NCBI GenBank assembly: GCA_947561395.2
Contig: OX387184.1
Span: 33,842,766-33,906,765, forward strand
Length of the DNA: 64,000 bases
Source: Buxus sempervirens
Taxonomy: Eukaryota; Streptophyta; Magnoliopsida; Buxales; Buxaceae
Reading direction: 5' to 3'
Positions 12,097-22,035 of the stretch are shown piece by piece. A model generated the notes under the pieces. That model searched no databases. It was not told the DNA's origin and saw only the letters and a list, made by a program, of their open reading frames with translations. The position numbers and the translations under genes were made by a program. The first letter of the stretch is position 1. Each line of letters opens with the position of its first letter.

Positions 12097-12114
12097 TGGC
12101 GACTCTGCTGGGGA
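12097..12114 (+). other. Primer-binding site of A1
   Basis: TGGCGACTCTGCTGGGGA begins 3 bases after the LTR end, the expected place for tRNA-primed minus-strand synthesis. TGGCGAC would pair with a tRNA ending GTCGCCA, which some plant tRNA-Arg species do. The remainder was not matched to a specific tRNA. Confidence 0.75.
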
Positions 12115-13909
12115 CCTCTCAGTCCAATTGGACCTTGGTTAGGAAATGAGTCAACATAGGGGGATATGAGCAAATTTAGGAAGTACTTTTTGTCCAACCT
12201 TAGTGAGGCATGGAACTCTTGCAATTACGTGATATTGGGGGATCCTGTCACAAGGACGAGATAATTGCCTAAGGAAAGTGGAATTTAAGTGGTTCCCTGT
12301 GACCCTCCACTTACCTGGGGATCCACCCAGACATCGTATTGCATGCTGTTCTATATTTTCACTATAAAAGTGACATTAAGGAACCCTTTATTAGCTCATT
12401 ATCCGAGAATCACCCAAATAGACACAGCACTTTGCCCCACTTCACACACGAGCACTTCACTACACCGTGAATGATTTTTTAACTGCATGGGGTGACATGC
12501 ACGAGGGGGTCTGCATGAATGATCCACTTTGAATGATTTGATGAAATGCTGCTCTTCTTCACCAAAACCTAGATCTCTCTAGTAGCCACCCTTCTCAAAC
12601 GATGAACTTACTTTTGGGATGGTATTAGCCCTACGCTCCCGTGGCTTGCCGGGGAAAGCAGGGTAAACCCATCTCCCCAGGTTTCTGGATTCCTTAGCGC
12701 CACTGGCTTCATGCTGTGGTACACAAGGGTCTAGTACTTGGCTCAGACCCTTGTAGACGAATGTCTCGGGCTGGGTACCCTTTCCCCACCTACTGTTTCT
12801 GATAAACCACAGCTTTGTGAATACAGCATGGATATGGATGTGGATGTGAATATCGGAAAATAAAATCTATTTAAAATCCAAGAGTCCATCAGGGGCAGTA
12901 CCCCCGTTCTTTTGCATTGAATTGAGTGAACCCTATATCATGGGCTGCCTCAGCCCTAATTTAGGAAACCAACCAAATTTTGATCAGGGGAACCACCCCA
13001 GATCCATGCTTTGAGTCCTGTGAACCATGGGCCTTGACCCATCGAGCCCATTGGAAGCACTCCAAGTCCAGATCGGCCTTTCGAGCAGATGAAAGCCGGC
13101 CAGATCAGAAAATCAGGCATAAATAGGCTAGATCAAAACAGGGGCAAAACCCTAGATCTAGGAATTCAGCCTACCTACCTTGAAGTAAATTTGTACCCTT
13201 CTTCTGGGCTCCCAACAACCCTTAAGATGAAATTTTGCAGATTTTGAATATCATGTAATGTCCGCCCTTGCTGGCAAATTATTAATTCCTTTTGGTCTGG
13301 CACCTGAAAGCGAAGGTAGAAGAAAGAACAGATGAAAGAAGGTTGATCTGGACTCAGATGTGCTTCCATACACAAGTATGTCTAGAAGTCGTGCCTCGAG
13401 GGGCACCAATCTTTTTAGGACTATGCACACACTTTTTAATTATGCAGAATGGTAATGTTGGTTCTAATTTTGTGTACGCATCTTCATGCATCAAGTGCAC
13501 ACACTTCAAGATCATCTGCATAAACATGCCTGATTAACTCATTTCAAAAAAAAAAAATTCAAAAATTTTAATTGCCTCTAAGTGTACATTAAATTTGCCT
13601 TAGGGCGAAAAATGGTTTCAATCCCCTGTGCTTAAACCAAGTTTCAATTGGCTGTGAAACAGCCCAAAATAAGGAAGTAAAAAAAAGAGTCAAGGAAAAA
13701 GTCTGATTTTTGCCGATGGCCATCGGACCAAAAAAAAAGAGTCAGCCAATTGGGAAATCAACTCTTGTAGTTTCCCAGATCCTGATGGAAATCAATACTT
13801 TGTGTTCCTACCATTCCAAACCCCTTATCATTCCTTGGAATTCTCCAAACTGATCCATTTCCAAAATCAAAATCAGCTCCTGTGGTTTCCAAACCCAGAG
13901 ATTATTTCC

Positions 13910-14480
13910 TTACCTCCGAAGTGGCGGTCAACCTCCAAAGTGGTGGTTGAGGGAAATCATTTTCAGAAATCTTCTTTCCTTACCTCCGAAGTGGCGGTCA
14001 ACCTCCGAAGTGGCGGTTGAAGGAAACCTTATCCAAGAATTATTTCCTTACCTCCAAAGTGGCGGTCAACCTCTGAAGTGGCGGTTGAAGGAAATAATTT
14101 CCAAGGATCTTCTCTCCCTTTACCTCCGAAGTGGCGGTTAAAAGGGATTTTTCCTCCAAAGTGGAGGCTAACCTCCGAAGTGGCGGTCCTTTTCCTTACC
14201 TCCGAAGTGGCGGTCAACCTCTGAAGTGGCGGTTGAAGGAAATCATTCTCAGAAATCTTCTTTCCTTACCTCCGAAGTGGCGGTCAACCTCTGAAGTGGC
14301 GGTTGAAGGAAATCATTCTCAGAAATCTTCTTTCCTTACCTCCGAAGTGGCGGTCAACCTCCGAAGTGGCGGTTGAGGGAAATCATTTTCAGAAATCTTC
14401 TTTTCTTATCTCCGAAGTGGCGATAAAAAGGAGATTATTCTCAGGGACTCTCCCCTTGCCTCCAAATGGCGGCTTAAAAG
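13910..14480 (+). repeat. Hairpin minisatellite in the gag leader of A1
   Basis: About 17 copies of CCTCCGAAGTGGCGGT, often in back-to-back pairs joined by CAA, with spacers of 30-45 bases rich in GGAAATCATTTTCAG. Each copy can fold: CCTCC against GGCGG around the loop GAAGT, with one mismatch. Unit spacing does not hold a reading frame, so small ORFs across it are incidental. The same motif forms the array at 40180-40890 of M. Confidence 0.9.
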
Positions 14481-14629
14481 AGATCAAATTATCCTCCTTG
14501 GTTGTTGAATAAAAGTTTCAAAACAAAAGAAAAAAAAATTAATTAAGTGGAAATCAATCAAATCAAAAAGTCATTGGCATGCATCAACATGCATTATGTT
14601 TTGATATAATATGAATTCTCTATACTAAT

Positions 14630-17077
14630 TTGTGTCTTTTTGTGGAGAAAGGTACCAAGATTGCGTATCGCAGCCTATACCTCCTACGTTCAAGAAGAAA
14701 ACTCCAAATGGATCCTGCTGAAGGACTTGAACAAGCACTCCCTCCACCTCCTCAGGAGCAAGAAAAGCTGGAAGATCATCCAATAATCACAGGAATCAAC
14801 CAACAAATGGCTCACATGACGGCCATGATGGCGAACATGATGCAGCGAATGGAAAAACTGTACGTACCTCCCCAGTTTGCACAACCACAGCAGCAGTTGC
14901 CGATACCTCCACAACAGCCGGTACCTCCCCAGGAGCCGCCAGTACCACCACCACAGCCATTGGCACCTCGACCACTGCCAGTGATGCCAGAGCAGCCACC
15001 ACCTGCCATTCCACAGATGAACTTGCATCCGCCAGAGCAGCCAGTTCCTCAACCACTACCTGTCCAGCCGGAACAATTAAGGATTCCAGCACCCCCTGTT
15101 ATTCCACAACAACAAGTGATGGGAATGGGGCACGAAGCAGAAGATTGGTATCGGGCACAAGAATCGATGCAAGCTGATGTGCAGGCCTTAAAAGAACATG
15201 TACGGAATGCGAACCGAAGTTCTGTGCCAAAGGAAGCCTCACTGGATAGGCTAGGGTTCTTCCTTGATTTACAGCTTCCACCAAAGTTTAAATGTCCAGA
15301 TCTCGTAAAATTTGATGGAAGTGGTGATCCGCTGTTACATCTCAGAGCGTACTATGGAGACATGTGCCAGTATGCGTATGATGAGAGGATCATGATCCAA
15401 TTCTTCCAACGCTCACTGACGGGATCAGCACAAAAATGGTTCGCCAGTCTAGACAGGAGTCGAATCAGGACTTGGGATGACTTGGCAAGTACTTTCCTAG
15501 AGCACTTCAAGTTCAACACCAAAGTCTTGCCCACTCGGATGGAACTACAAAAGATGGTCAAGAAAAGCACGGAGTCCATTCATGAGTATGCTAAGAGATG
15601 GCGAGAGATGGCTGCGATGGTTCAGCCACCCATGCTGGAAAAAGAGATGGTAACCCTGTTCATCTCAACATTGGGGCAACCATACTATACACTGCTGCTG
15701 GGACAGTTTGCTGCGAGTTTCGTAGACCTGGTGGTTGTGGCAGACAGGATAGAAGATGGAGTTAAGTCTGGTAGAGTTACAGGATTCCCTGAGCAGAGAA
15801 GAGGCCCTATTAGTGGGAGAGGTCCGGAAAAGAAGAAAGAGGATGAGAGTGTTAACTACGTCCAGCAAAACAGATCTTACCACTTTTCAGCACCTAATAA
15901 CCAGAACCCTGGACAGGAGACACAAGCTACAAGAAGGCCAAGATTGACCAGAGAAGAACACCTGGTGAGAATGAATAGAGTGTTTACTATCCTCCCTTAC
16001 TCGGTGTCAGAGTTGCTGCCAACCTTGCTACAGAAGGGATATTTGCAGAAAAAGCAGCCAACTCATCTGGCAAACAATAGTCGCAATTACAATCCTAATG
16101 AGCGCTGCGAATATCATATGGGAGCTCCTGGTCACCATACTAACCATTGCTGGGACTTGAGGCACGATATCCAGGACCTGATCGACAGTAAGCGAATTTC
16201 AGTCGATCCCCCAACAACAACTCCTCCAGTAGGGGTCCAGACTAATCCTCTTCCGGACCATAACAAGGCATCTACTAGTGGGCCAGTAAACCTTGTGAGC
16301 AATTGTGACAAAAGCCAGGGGCAATTTGACCCGTCAGTGCTGATTGGACAGCCAGGTCAGAAAGTAAGGGTGTATCTCCGGGAGGAAACCAAATCATTGG
16401 CTGCGGTTGGAGACATGCCACCTACTCCCATTAAGGAGTCTAAGACTGAAAAGGGGCTAGATGCCTACATCTGTGCACTTGAGGACGATCCTCAAAGTAG
16501 TGAAGAGGTCACGGGACCACAAGGCCAAAACAACTGTGGATGGATTAGTGATTCTCCATCACCTCCAGCCAAAGAAGGAGCGGGTAGCTCTGCAGGATTC
16601 TGGTATCAAGGCAGGTCACCTGCCCAAGATTCATCAGTGGATAGCTCGAGGGTACCCCCTCAAAGGAATGCTGAAGGGCCTCCTGACTGTATGTCTGCCA
16701 CCTTGGAACCGAATCTCTATTCCCTTACGGATCCACTATCACCCGAATCTGAACCGGAATCTATCTCGTCTGAAATGCGTCTGTGGCTTGGCCTCCCTTG
16801 TGTTACAGTAGAAGGAGTGCCACCATCTACTCCTGAGCTCAGGAATCTGCCTAACCCATATGAAAGCCAAGGTGAGGATTCAGATGATACTTCATCAGAG
16901 GAGGAGGATCCGGATGAAGACATGGAAGATGCGGCGGCATCAGACAAAAGTGATCCAGATGAATCCGTCAATATGATCACGGTTGGTGAAACTGAACCGG
17001 AGGAGGTGATTGAAGTCAAGACACCACTCAGGAACTGGAGCGCTGTGCCCATGGCAATCCGCAAGGCCAGCCTTTGA
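14630..17077 (+). CDS. gag: Gag polyprotein of gag-only Tat-type retrotransposon A1
   Basis: An intact 815-residue frame, the only gene of A1. Residues 1-26 are conserved in the M copy, but Met27 (14708) is an equally possible start. Residues 35-165 are Pro/Gln-rich. Residues 218-375 form the retrotransposon Gag capsid-type domain, with landmarks KFDGSGDPLLHLRAYYGDM, QKWFASL and EYAKRWREMA. A zinc-knuckle-like motif follows (C493, H496, H502, C507), the CX2HX5HX4C form common in Tat elements. The tail (about 560-815) is acidic and Ser/Pro-rich, and the last 16 residues resemble a stretch at residues 155-170 of the partial pol frame at 61814-64000. I see no DTG/DSG protease motif. The product should assemble virus-like particles in the cytoplasm and package element RNA. 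Its intactness despite loss of pol suggests selection or a very recent insertion. Confidence 0.93.
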   Translation: MCLFVEKGTKIAYRSLYLLRSRRKLQMDPAEGLEQALPPPPQEQEKLEDHPIITGINQQMAHMTAMMANMMQRMEKLYVPPQFAQPQQQLPIPPQQPVPPQEPPVPPPQPLAPRPLPVMPEQPPPAIPQMNLHPPEQPVPQPLPVQPEQLRIPAPPVIPQQQVMGMGHEAEDWYRAQESMQADVQALKEHVRNANRSSVPKEASLDRLGFFLDLQLPPKFKCPDLVKFDGSGDPLLHLRAYYGDMCQYAYDERIMIQFFQRSLTGSAQKWFASLDRSRIRTWDDLASTFLEHFKFNTKVLPTRMELQKMVKKSTESIHEYAKRWREMAAMVQPPMLEKEMVTLFISTLGQPYYTLLLGQFAASFVDLVVVADRIEDGVKSGRVTGFPEQRRGPISGRGPEKKKEDESVNYVQQNRSYHFSAPNNQNPGQETQATRRPRLTREEHLVRMNRVFTILPYSVSELLPTLLQKGYLQKKQPTHLANNSRNYNPNERCEYHMGAPGHHTNHCWDLRHDIQDLIDSKRISVDPPTTTPPVGVQTNPLPDHNKASTSGPVNLVSNCDKSQGQFDPSVLIGQPGQKVRVYLREETKSLAAVGDMPPTPIKESKTEKGLDAYICALEDDPQSSEEVTGPQGQNNCGWISDSPSPPAKEGAGSSAGFWYQGRSPAQDSSVDSSRVPPQRNAEGPPDCMSATLEPNLYSLTDPLSPESEPESISSEMRLWLGLPCVTVEGVPPSTPELRNLPNPYESQGEDSDDTSSEEEDPDEDMEDAAASDKSDPDESVNMITVGETEPEEVIEVKTPLRNWSAVPMAIRKASL

Positions 17078-19601
17078 AGGGAGGTTTAATTTACTTTAAT
17101 ACTTTTTGATGTAAATACCTTTTAATTCTGCATAATAAATATAAAAAAATGTGCAAGTGTTTGGTCGGTGATGACATTGTTCTGAGACCATACCCTTTTG
17201 GCAGGACCATGATCATGGAAAAATGCCGAGTAGCTCAAAGGTGTTTTCAGCTGGGTGCAAGATACTGTCCCATGAGAACCTTGACTGAGCCAAAGGCAGT
17301 CCTTTCCTGATCTATACTTTGATTTTTCTCCCAAACACATCCTCGCATTGGGGCAGAATAACCCTGAAAAGAAAAAAAAAAGAGAGAGAGTGTTTAAACC
17401 AGCTGAGGGCCGAGGCTGACTTGAGCAATTATGTCTTTGAGAAAGGATGAGAGGCCATCTTTTATCCATCCTGAATTTTAAGAATCGCTAGTCAAAACAC
17501 GTTGAGCCTGATCGTATTATTCAAATACCTGTATTGTGTCTAGCCACCCCACAGTGGGGCAAAGCTGAAAAGGAAATAAAAAGAATGAATTAATTCCTGA
17601 ATGAGTTTGCATGAAATAATCCGATCAAATTGTCACAACTTCTGTAAAAGGATGAAAGGCCATCTTTGCTTTACATCCCAAATTTCCAAAATCATATCCT
17701 TAGTCAAACCCTTTGAGCCTAATGATTTTCTTTCCTAACCCACTGAGTAAGATACCCTAAATACGGTGCTTGACAAGGAAGAAGGAAAGAAGAAATGAGG
17801 CAAGTATGCAAAAGCAAAGAAAAGAAAAAAATCAGAATGCACACTGGGGCGTGCCAAGCAAATCAAAAAGCAAAAATCGGCCCCCAGGCAAAAGAAAAAT
17901 AAAGGAAAAAGCAAAAGGCCTCAAAAAGAGAAGAAAAGAAAGTGAAGTAGACATTGTCAAAGTCCAAGGGTAGAATATGACTCAACCCATTCAATAAAAA
18001 AAAACTTTGAGCCACAGTCCCTTTCTTTCATAAACCAAAACCTCGGCCTTCATTTTGTCCCAACAAAAAGTCCTTTCTGATTACAGAAGAAGTGACAATC
18101 AGATTTGTGCAGATTTGTGATGAAGGAATCCAAAAGAGGAAGAACGAGCTTCGGCCAGACACAAAGTAAAACCTGAGAATGAAAAGATTTTGAGCCTTGC
18201 CACCTTTCATTTCTCAGACTTAAAACCAAGCTGACGTTTCGTCCTAATTTCAAGACCTCTCTGATCTGAAGGGCGTGATATGCAAAAAGTTGGCCAAGAA
18301 CCCTCAAGTTGGGACAGACACTAACTCGGGAAGGAACCCTCAGTTGCCAAATCTTTAAATTGCCCCAAAAATAAGAGAAACCGAAACCTGGGAAAGGGGG
18401 GGACATTCCTTGAAATACCTCTCAGCTTTTAAACCCTTGCTGGCCTAAGTCAAGAATTTCATGGGAATACGTGTCAAGCACACTGTCCCAAGACACTTCA
18501 AGCTAACAAAGCAAATCACCGTGATCGCTGGTCTCGCCTTTTCTTTTAAGATCACTTGCAAAAAAAAAAAAAAAATTTGAGGGACCTATTCTGCTTGTCT
18601 TCTTGATTTCAGATACCTCATCGCTTTGTGAGATCTTTGCAGGCCATCATGAAATACCAAGCCGGAAAAAGGCCAGGTAGAAAGCCAAGCAGAGGCAAGG
18701 GGAATTGCAAAAAGATCTCTCGTCCCCAGCAGATTCTATTCCCCAACAAAGCTCCTTTAATCCCCACAGAGTACCCATACTCAACAGAAGCTCCTAACCA
18801 AGTGAGAAGCAAAATGTGTAAAGAGAAAAGACAATAGAGGTTCCCACCAATCCCCAGTGGAGTTATTCCAAACCAGGAAACCTCTACCTTATCACAAGAG
18901 AAGCAGACAAAGGAACTCTTCCCCAAGCTGAGAAGGCTATGTCATGAAAAAAGAGCAGTGAAGTTCTCAAGACTTGAAGAAGAAAGCAGAATAAAGAAGT
19001 TTTGGGCAAATGGGCCATTTTGTAATTTTTGATTTACCACTTTTGTAAATAGAATAGGTCAGGTGTACGAGGTTCTCCGGATGACAAACAACAGCAAGGC
19101 AGCCTCCTCCCGACTCCTTCATTCCTGAACCATCATCATCAACCCTCATCTAGCCTTTAAAAAAAAAAAAACCCTAAATCTGCTGAAAGATAAAAGAAAA
19201 CCACAAATTGGAAATCACCTAAAAGCTTTAATGGAACAAACAAGAAAAGAACATTGTTAAGCATCTTGCATCGATGTCAAAACAGGTTGGTGAGCTTAAG
19301 TCCAATCCCATCCCTTTTAATCTAAATTAAAATCAAGAAATTGCTCCAAGAAACCTGCGAAGTGTGGGTGAGCAAGCTTCGAGATCCAAGTGGAAACCAA
19401 TCAGGAGTTGCTCCAGGAAGCCCGCGAAGTGTGGGTGAGCAAGCTCCAAAAAAAAAAAAAAACTTAGTGGAAACCATTTCGTGTTTCCGCTGCTTTGAAA
19501 ATCAAGAGGACTTAAGCTTGTTGATCATGTCGACCAAAATGCAAGGTGCAAAAATAAGGTTCTTTTTCTTCTTTGCCGTTCATCCCCAAGGTGACTCCGG
19601 C
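17078..19601 (+). other. 3' untranslated region of A1
   Basis: Non-coding sequence collinear with 38390-36297 plus 33295-32680 of M, and partly with 59806-57983 of the pol-bearing element. A GGATGA(G/A)AGGCCATC motif occurs at about 17445 and 17650. A 57-base block around CACTTTTGTAAATAG (19012-19068) is kept in all three elements. A 68-base direct duplication containing GCGAAGTGTGGGTGAGCAAG covers about 19341-19447. No pol remnant was found. Confidence 0.75.
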
Positions 19602-19614
19602 AAAGAGGGGCAGC
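19602..19614 (+). other. Polypurine tract of A1
   Basis: AAAGAGGGGCAGC abuts the 3' LTR. The preceding GGTGACTCCGGC and this tract are also found, inverted, at 32667-32691, 49725-49749 and 57970-57994, always touching an LTR start. It primes plus-strand synthesis. Confidence 0.85.
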
Positions 19615-22035
19615 TGTAGACACCTGATTTTTGCACCCCCAAAAATGCAAAGAATAAAAATGTCAATTAAAAAGTCAAACCCTGAGGGGGCCAAAATTTG
19701 ACTTTTTGATCCAAAGAAAATTGGTCATCAAACTTCCTTTCATTGAAAAGAGCATTTCGACACGGTTCTAACGCAACTGAGTTTGCCAGAATCGGGGTCC
19801 GGATAAGGAAGTTATGAGCTGGTCAAACTTTTGGGGAAGCAAAAGTTGACTTTTTGCTCGACCCCAATTCAGCTGCCAAACTTAATCCCAGTGGATAGTG
19901 TGTTCCGAGCTGATTCCAACGACACCAAATTTGCTGAAATCGGACATCGGACGGAAAAGTTATGGGCAGTTGAAGTTTCAAAGAAAGCTGCCCATGTGGC
20001 AAAACAGCAGTAAAAAGCAGAATAAATGAGTTAAATAAATAAAATAATCATTTAATAAAAATATCTTTATTTTTTAATAATATTTTAATAAAAGAATCTC
20101 GTTTTTATAATAAAATAATCAAAAAAATCGGATAAAAATCTTTAAATAAGTCAAATTTAATAAAGCATTTGAAATCCAGCATTTTAAAAAACGTGCTGGA
20201 CCGTATTTGAAGTACGGGCGAGGCATGCCCGTATTTCAAATACGGGCAAGCTTCTAGAAAGGGACGCGTGTCGCTGTACGGCGGGACACGCGTCCCGTAT
20301 GGCCGATTTTGCGGGATTTGAAAATGTGCGTTTTTCGCCCATACTTCAAATACGGGCACGAAAATTTTGCCTATAAATAGAGAGGCCACCCCCCTCATTT
20401 CAACAAGCTGGTCCCTTTGGCCTTCCCCCCTCTCCTTCCTCGACTTTTTTGCATCCAACCTCTGCCCAAGTTCTATCGGAATCTCACCAGCCCGAAATAA
20501 TACCCAAAATACCCTTAGATTGTCAATAAACCTTGCAGAATCTCTCTTTCTTCCACTCTTTCAACCTGAAGCTAAGTGAATCCCTTTTTCAAACCCAATT
20601 CGGAAATTCAAGGAGACGCGGAAGCGCTGCCAAATTCATTCGGAAGAATAACTGCACACCAAAGTAAAGCAGGAATTACACTGTAAGCATTCCTACAATT
20701 TTAAGTAAATTTCAGTTATTCCTGCTACTTTCTTAAGTTCACTTATGTTTTGATCTCATCATGTCATTTCTAACATATTTGTTGGCTGCTGTATGTGGTG
20801 AGAGATTTGATCTAAAGTGATCATTCCCATGTAAAAAAAAAGGAGGAAGTAACCAAAGATCATCGAAGGCGCCATAGGAATGATTATGAATTGATTTTTG
20901 GTTACCATTACAAGAAGAGCTACGAACTTAAGATCCCTGTAATTTCCCTCTCCATCCCTTCTTGACAACAATCATGAATGACTAGGAGAAAAGAATACTT
21001 CTCTAAAAGATGCTAAAGAAGGAGAAAGAAGGCCTTTTAGGCCAAACAAGGCAAATGGAGTAAATGCATTACAATGAGAATCCTGTAAATAACCACAGAG
21101 GTCGCCGGAGTACCCAAGGATCATGCCGGAGTAATCCCAGTCAGAATCGGATCACAGAAATGTAAAATGGGAAGCGCCCGTAAACTCAGTACGGTTCGGG
21201 CATGCCCGTATTTATTGCACGGGTAAGCCCGAACCAAATTACATCCACGGGCAAGGCTAGCCCGTATAGCAAATACGGGCGATTGTGAAATGACTTAAAA
21301 TAATACAATTTTTGGCCTGGTTGGATTTGTTCCAACCCGAGCTAACCTGACCCGCTCCAAAAGGTTAAGTGGGCTATTCTTAGCCCCCTATGGACCATGG
21401 GCCTAAATGGGCCCACCAAGATCCACCTTGGGCCCACTTGAGTGGCCCACATTTTGACTGGCCTATACCAGGCCTGTTTTCAATAAACAGGCCCAGGCCC
21501 CTTAACCCTTGGCTGATGGGCCCATTCCAAGCCCATTAAGCCCAAACAAATTGTAAATAAATAAAATCTAAATAACCAAATGGGTTACCCAATAACCCAA
21601 CTGGGCCCCAGGCCCAATCGTGGCAACCCACGGGCCTCCCAACGGGGCCCCTACCAGACCCACTTCACTAACTTAATAAAAAGATAAAATCAAATAAAAA
21701 AGGGGACCCACACCATCAACGGTCCCCACCAGACCAAATAAGTGTGCATGCTGGCTTAGGAATTGGGTGAAAACTAAGTTGACTCAAGACCAAGGAGACC
21801 CACGGGACCTGTCAATCGACGGGGCGGGCTAGGGTGTCTTCGGGCTTCCCTAGACGTAACCGAGAACTTACTCAGAACTCTAATAAAGCCGCAGACCAGA
21901 ATAATTAGGCCCGGATAGGTGCCCCTTTTGTGTCTGCCTGCACCTCTCAGGCAGTGGCGACTCCAAACCAATCCCGAGGCGAGCATCACATCAGTATGCA
22001 CCTCGTCGTGCGGCCTGAAATTTGGGGTGCGCACA
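19615..22035 (+). mobile_element. 3' LTR of A1 (2421 bp)
   Basis: Nearly identical to the 5' LTR; most differences are C/T or A/G transitions. TATA box at 20372-20379. One palindromic unit near 20340 has been lost. PBS-like TGGCGACTCC at 21955-21964. It is followed by the CCGAT TSD. Confidence 0.95.

Larger units (their letters stand above)
12094..14629 (+). other. Untranslated leader of A1
   Basis: About 2.5 kb between LTR and gag with no credible gene. Blocks of it are conserved, in reverse orientation, in element M: 12600-12800 with 45780-45930, 13440-13520 with 44990-45060, and 13615-13720 with 41540-41660. It begins with the primer-binding site and ends in the hairpin-repeat array. Such leaders normally hold dimerisation and packaging signals; that role here is inference. 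Confidence 0.75.
9646..22035 (+). mobile_element. A1: complete gag-only Ty3/gypsy (Tat-type) retrotransposon
   Basis: A 12,390-bp element with LTRs 9646-12093 and 19615-22035, TG...CA ends, and a perfect TSD CCGAT (9641-9645, 22036-22040). The unfilled site is visible in the sister LTR E2 at 51501-51505. A primer-binding site follows the 5' LTR and a polypurine tract precedes the 3' LTR. The 7.5-kb internal region encodes only Gag (14630-17077). No reverse transcriptase, RNase H, integrase or protease frame is present. By eye I count about 13 substitutions plus a 28-bp and a 1-bp indel between LTRs, so insertion is recent. The layout fits the plant class called TR-GAG. It would need proteins in trans, plausibly from relatives of the element at 55579-64000. 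Confidence 0.95.

Noticed and set aside
12097-12114. Possible tRNA fragment or tRNA gene
   Set aside because: Only about 18 bases match a tRNA 3' end; it is the primer-binding site and there is no cloverleaf.
11832-12224. 130-residue minus-strand ORF at the end of A1's 5' LTR
   Set aside because: It crosses the LTR end and primer-binding site, and its counterpart in the 3' LTR differs because the flank differs. Incidental.
13910-14480. CRISPR-like look of regularly spaced 16-base repeats
   Set aside because: Spacers are similar to each other, the context is a plant retrotransposon leader, and there are no cas genes.
13802-14512. Short ORFs repeating TSEVAV/LRSGG-like peptides
   Set aside because: Hairpin-repeat array read in different frames; unit spacing does not preserve a frame.
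14690-15092. Antisense ORFs (98-120 residues) opposite the start of A1 gag
   Set aside because: They mirror the Pro/Gln-rich repeats of Gag, which lack stops on the other strand. No domain and no conservation independent of Gag.
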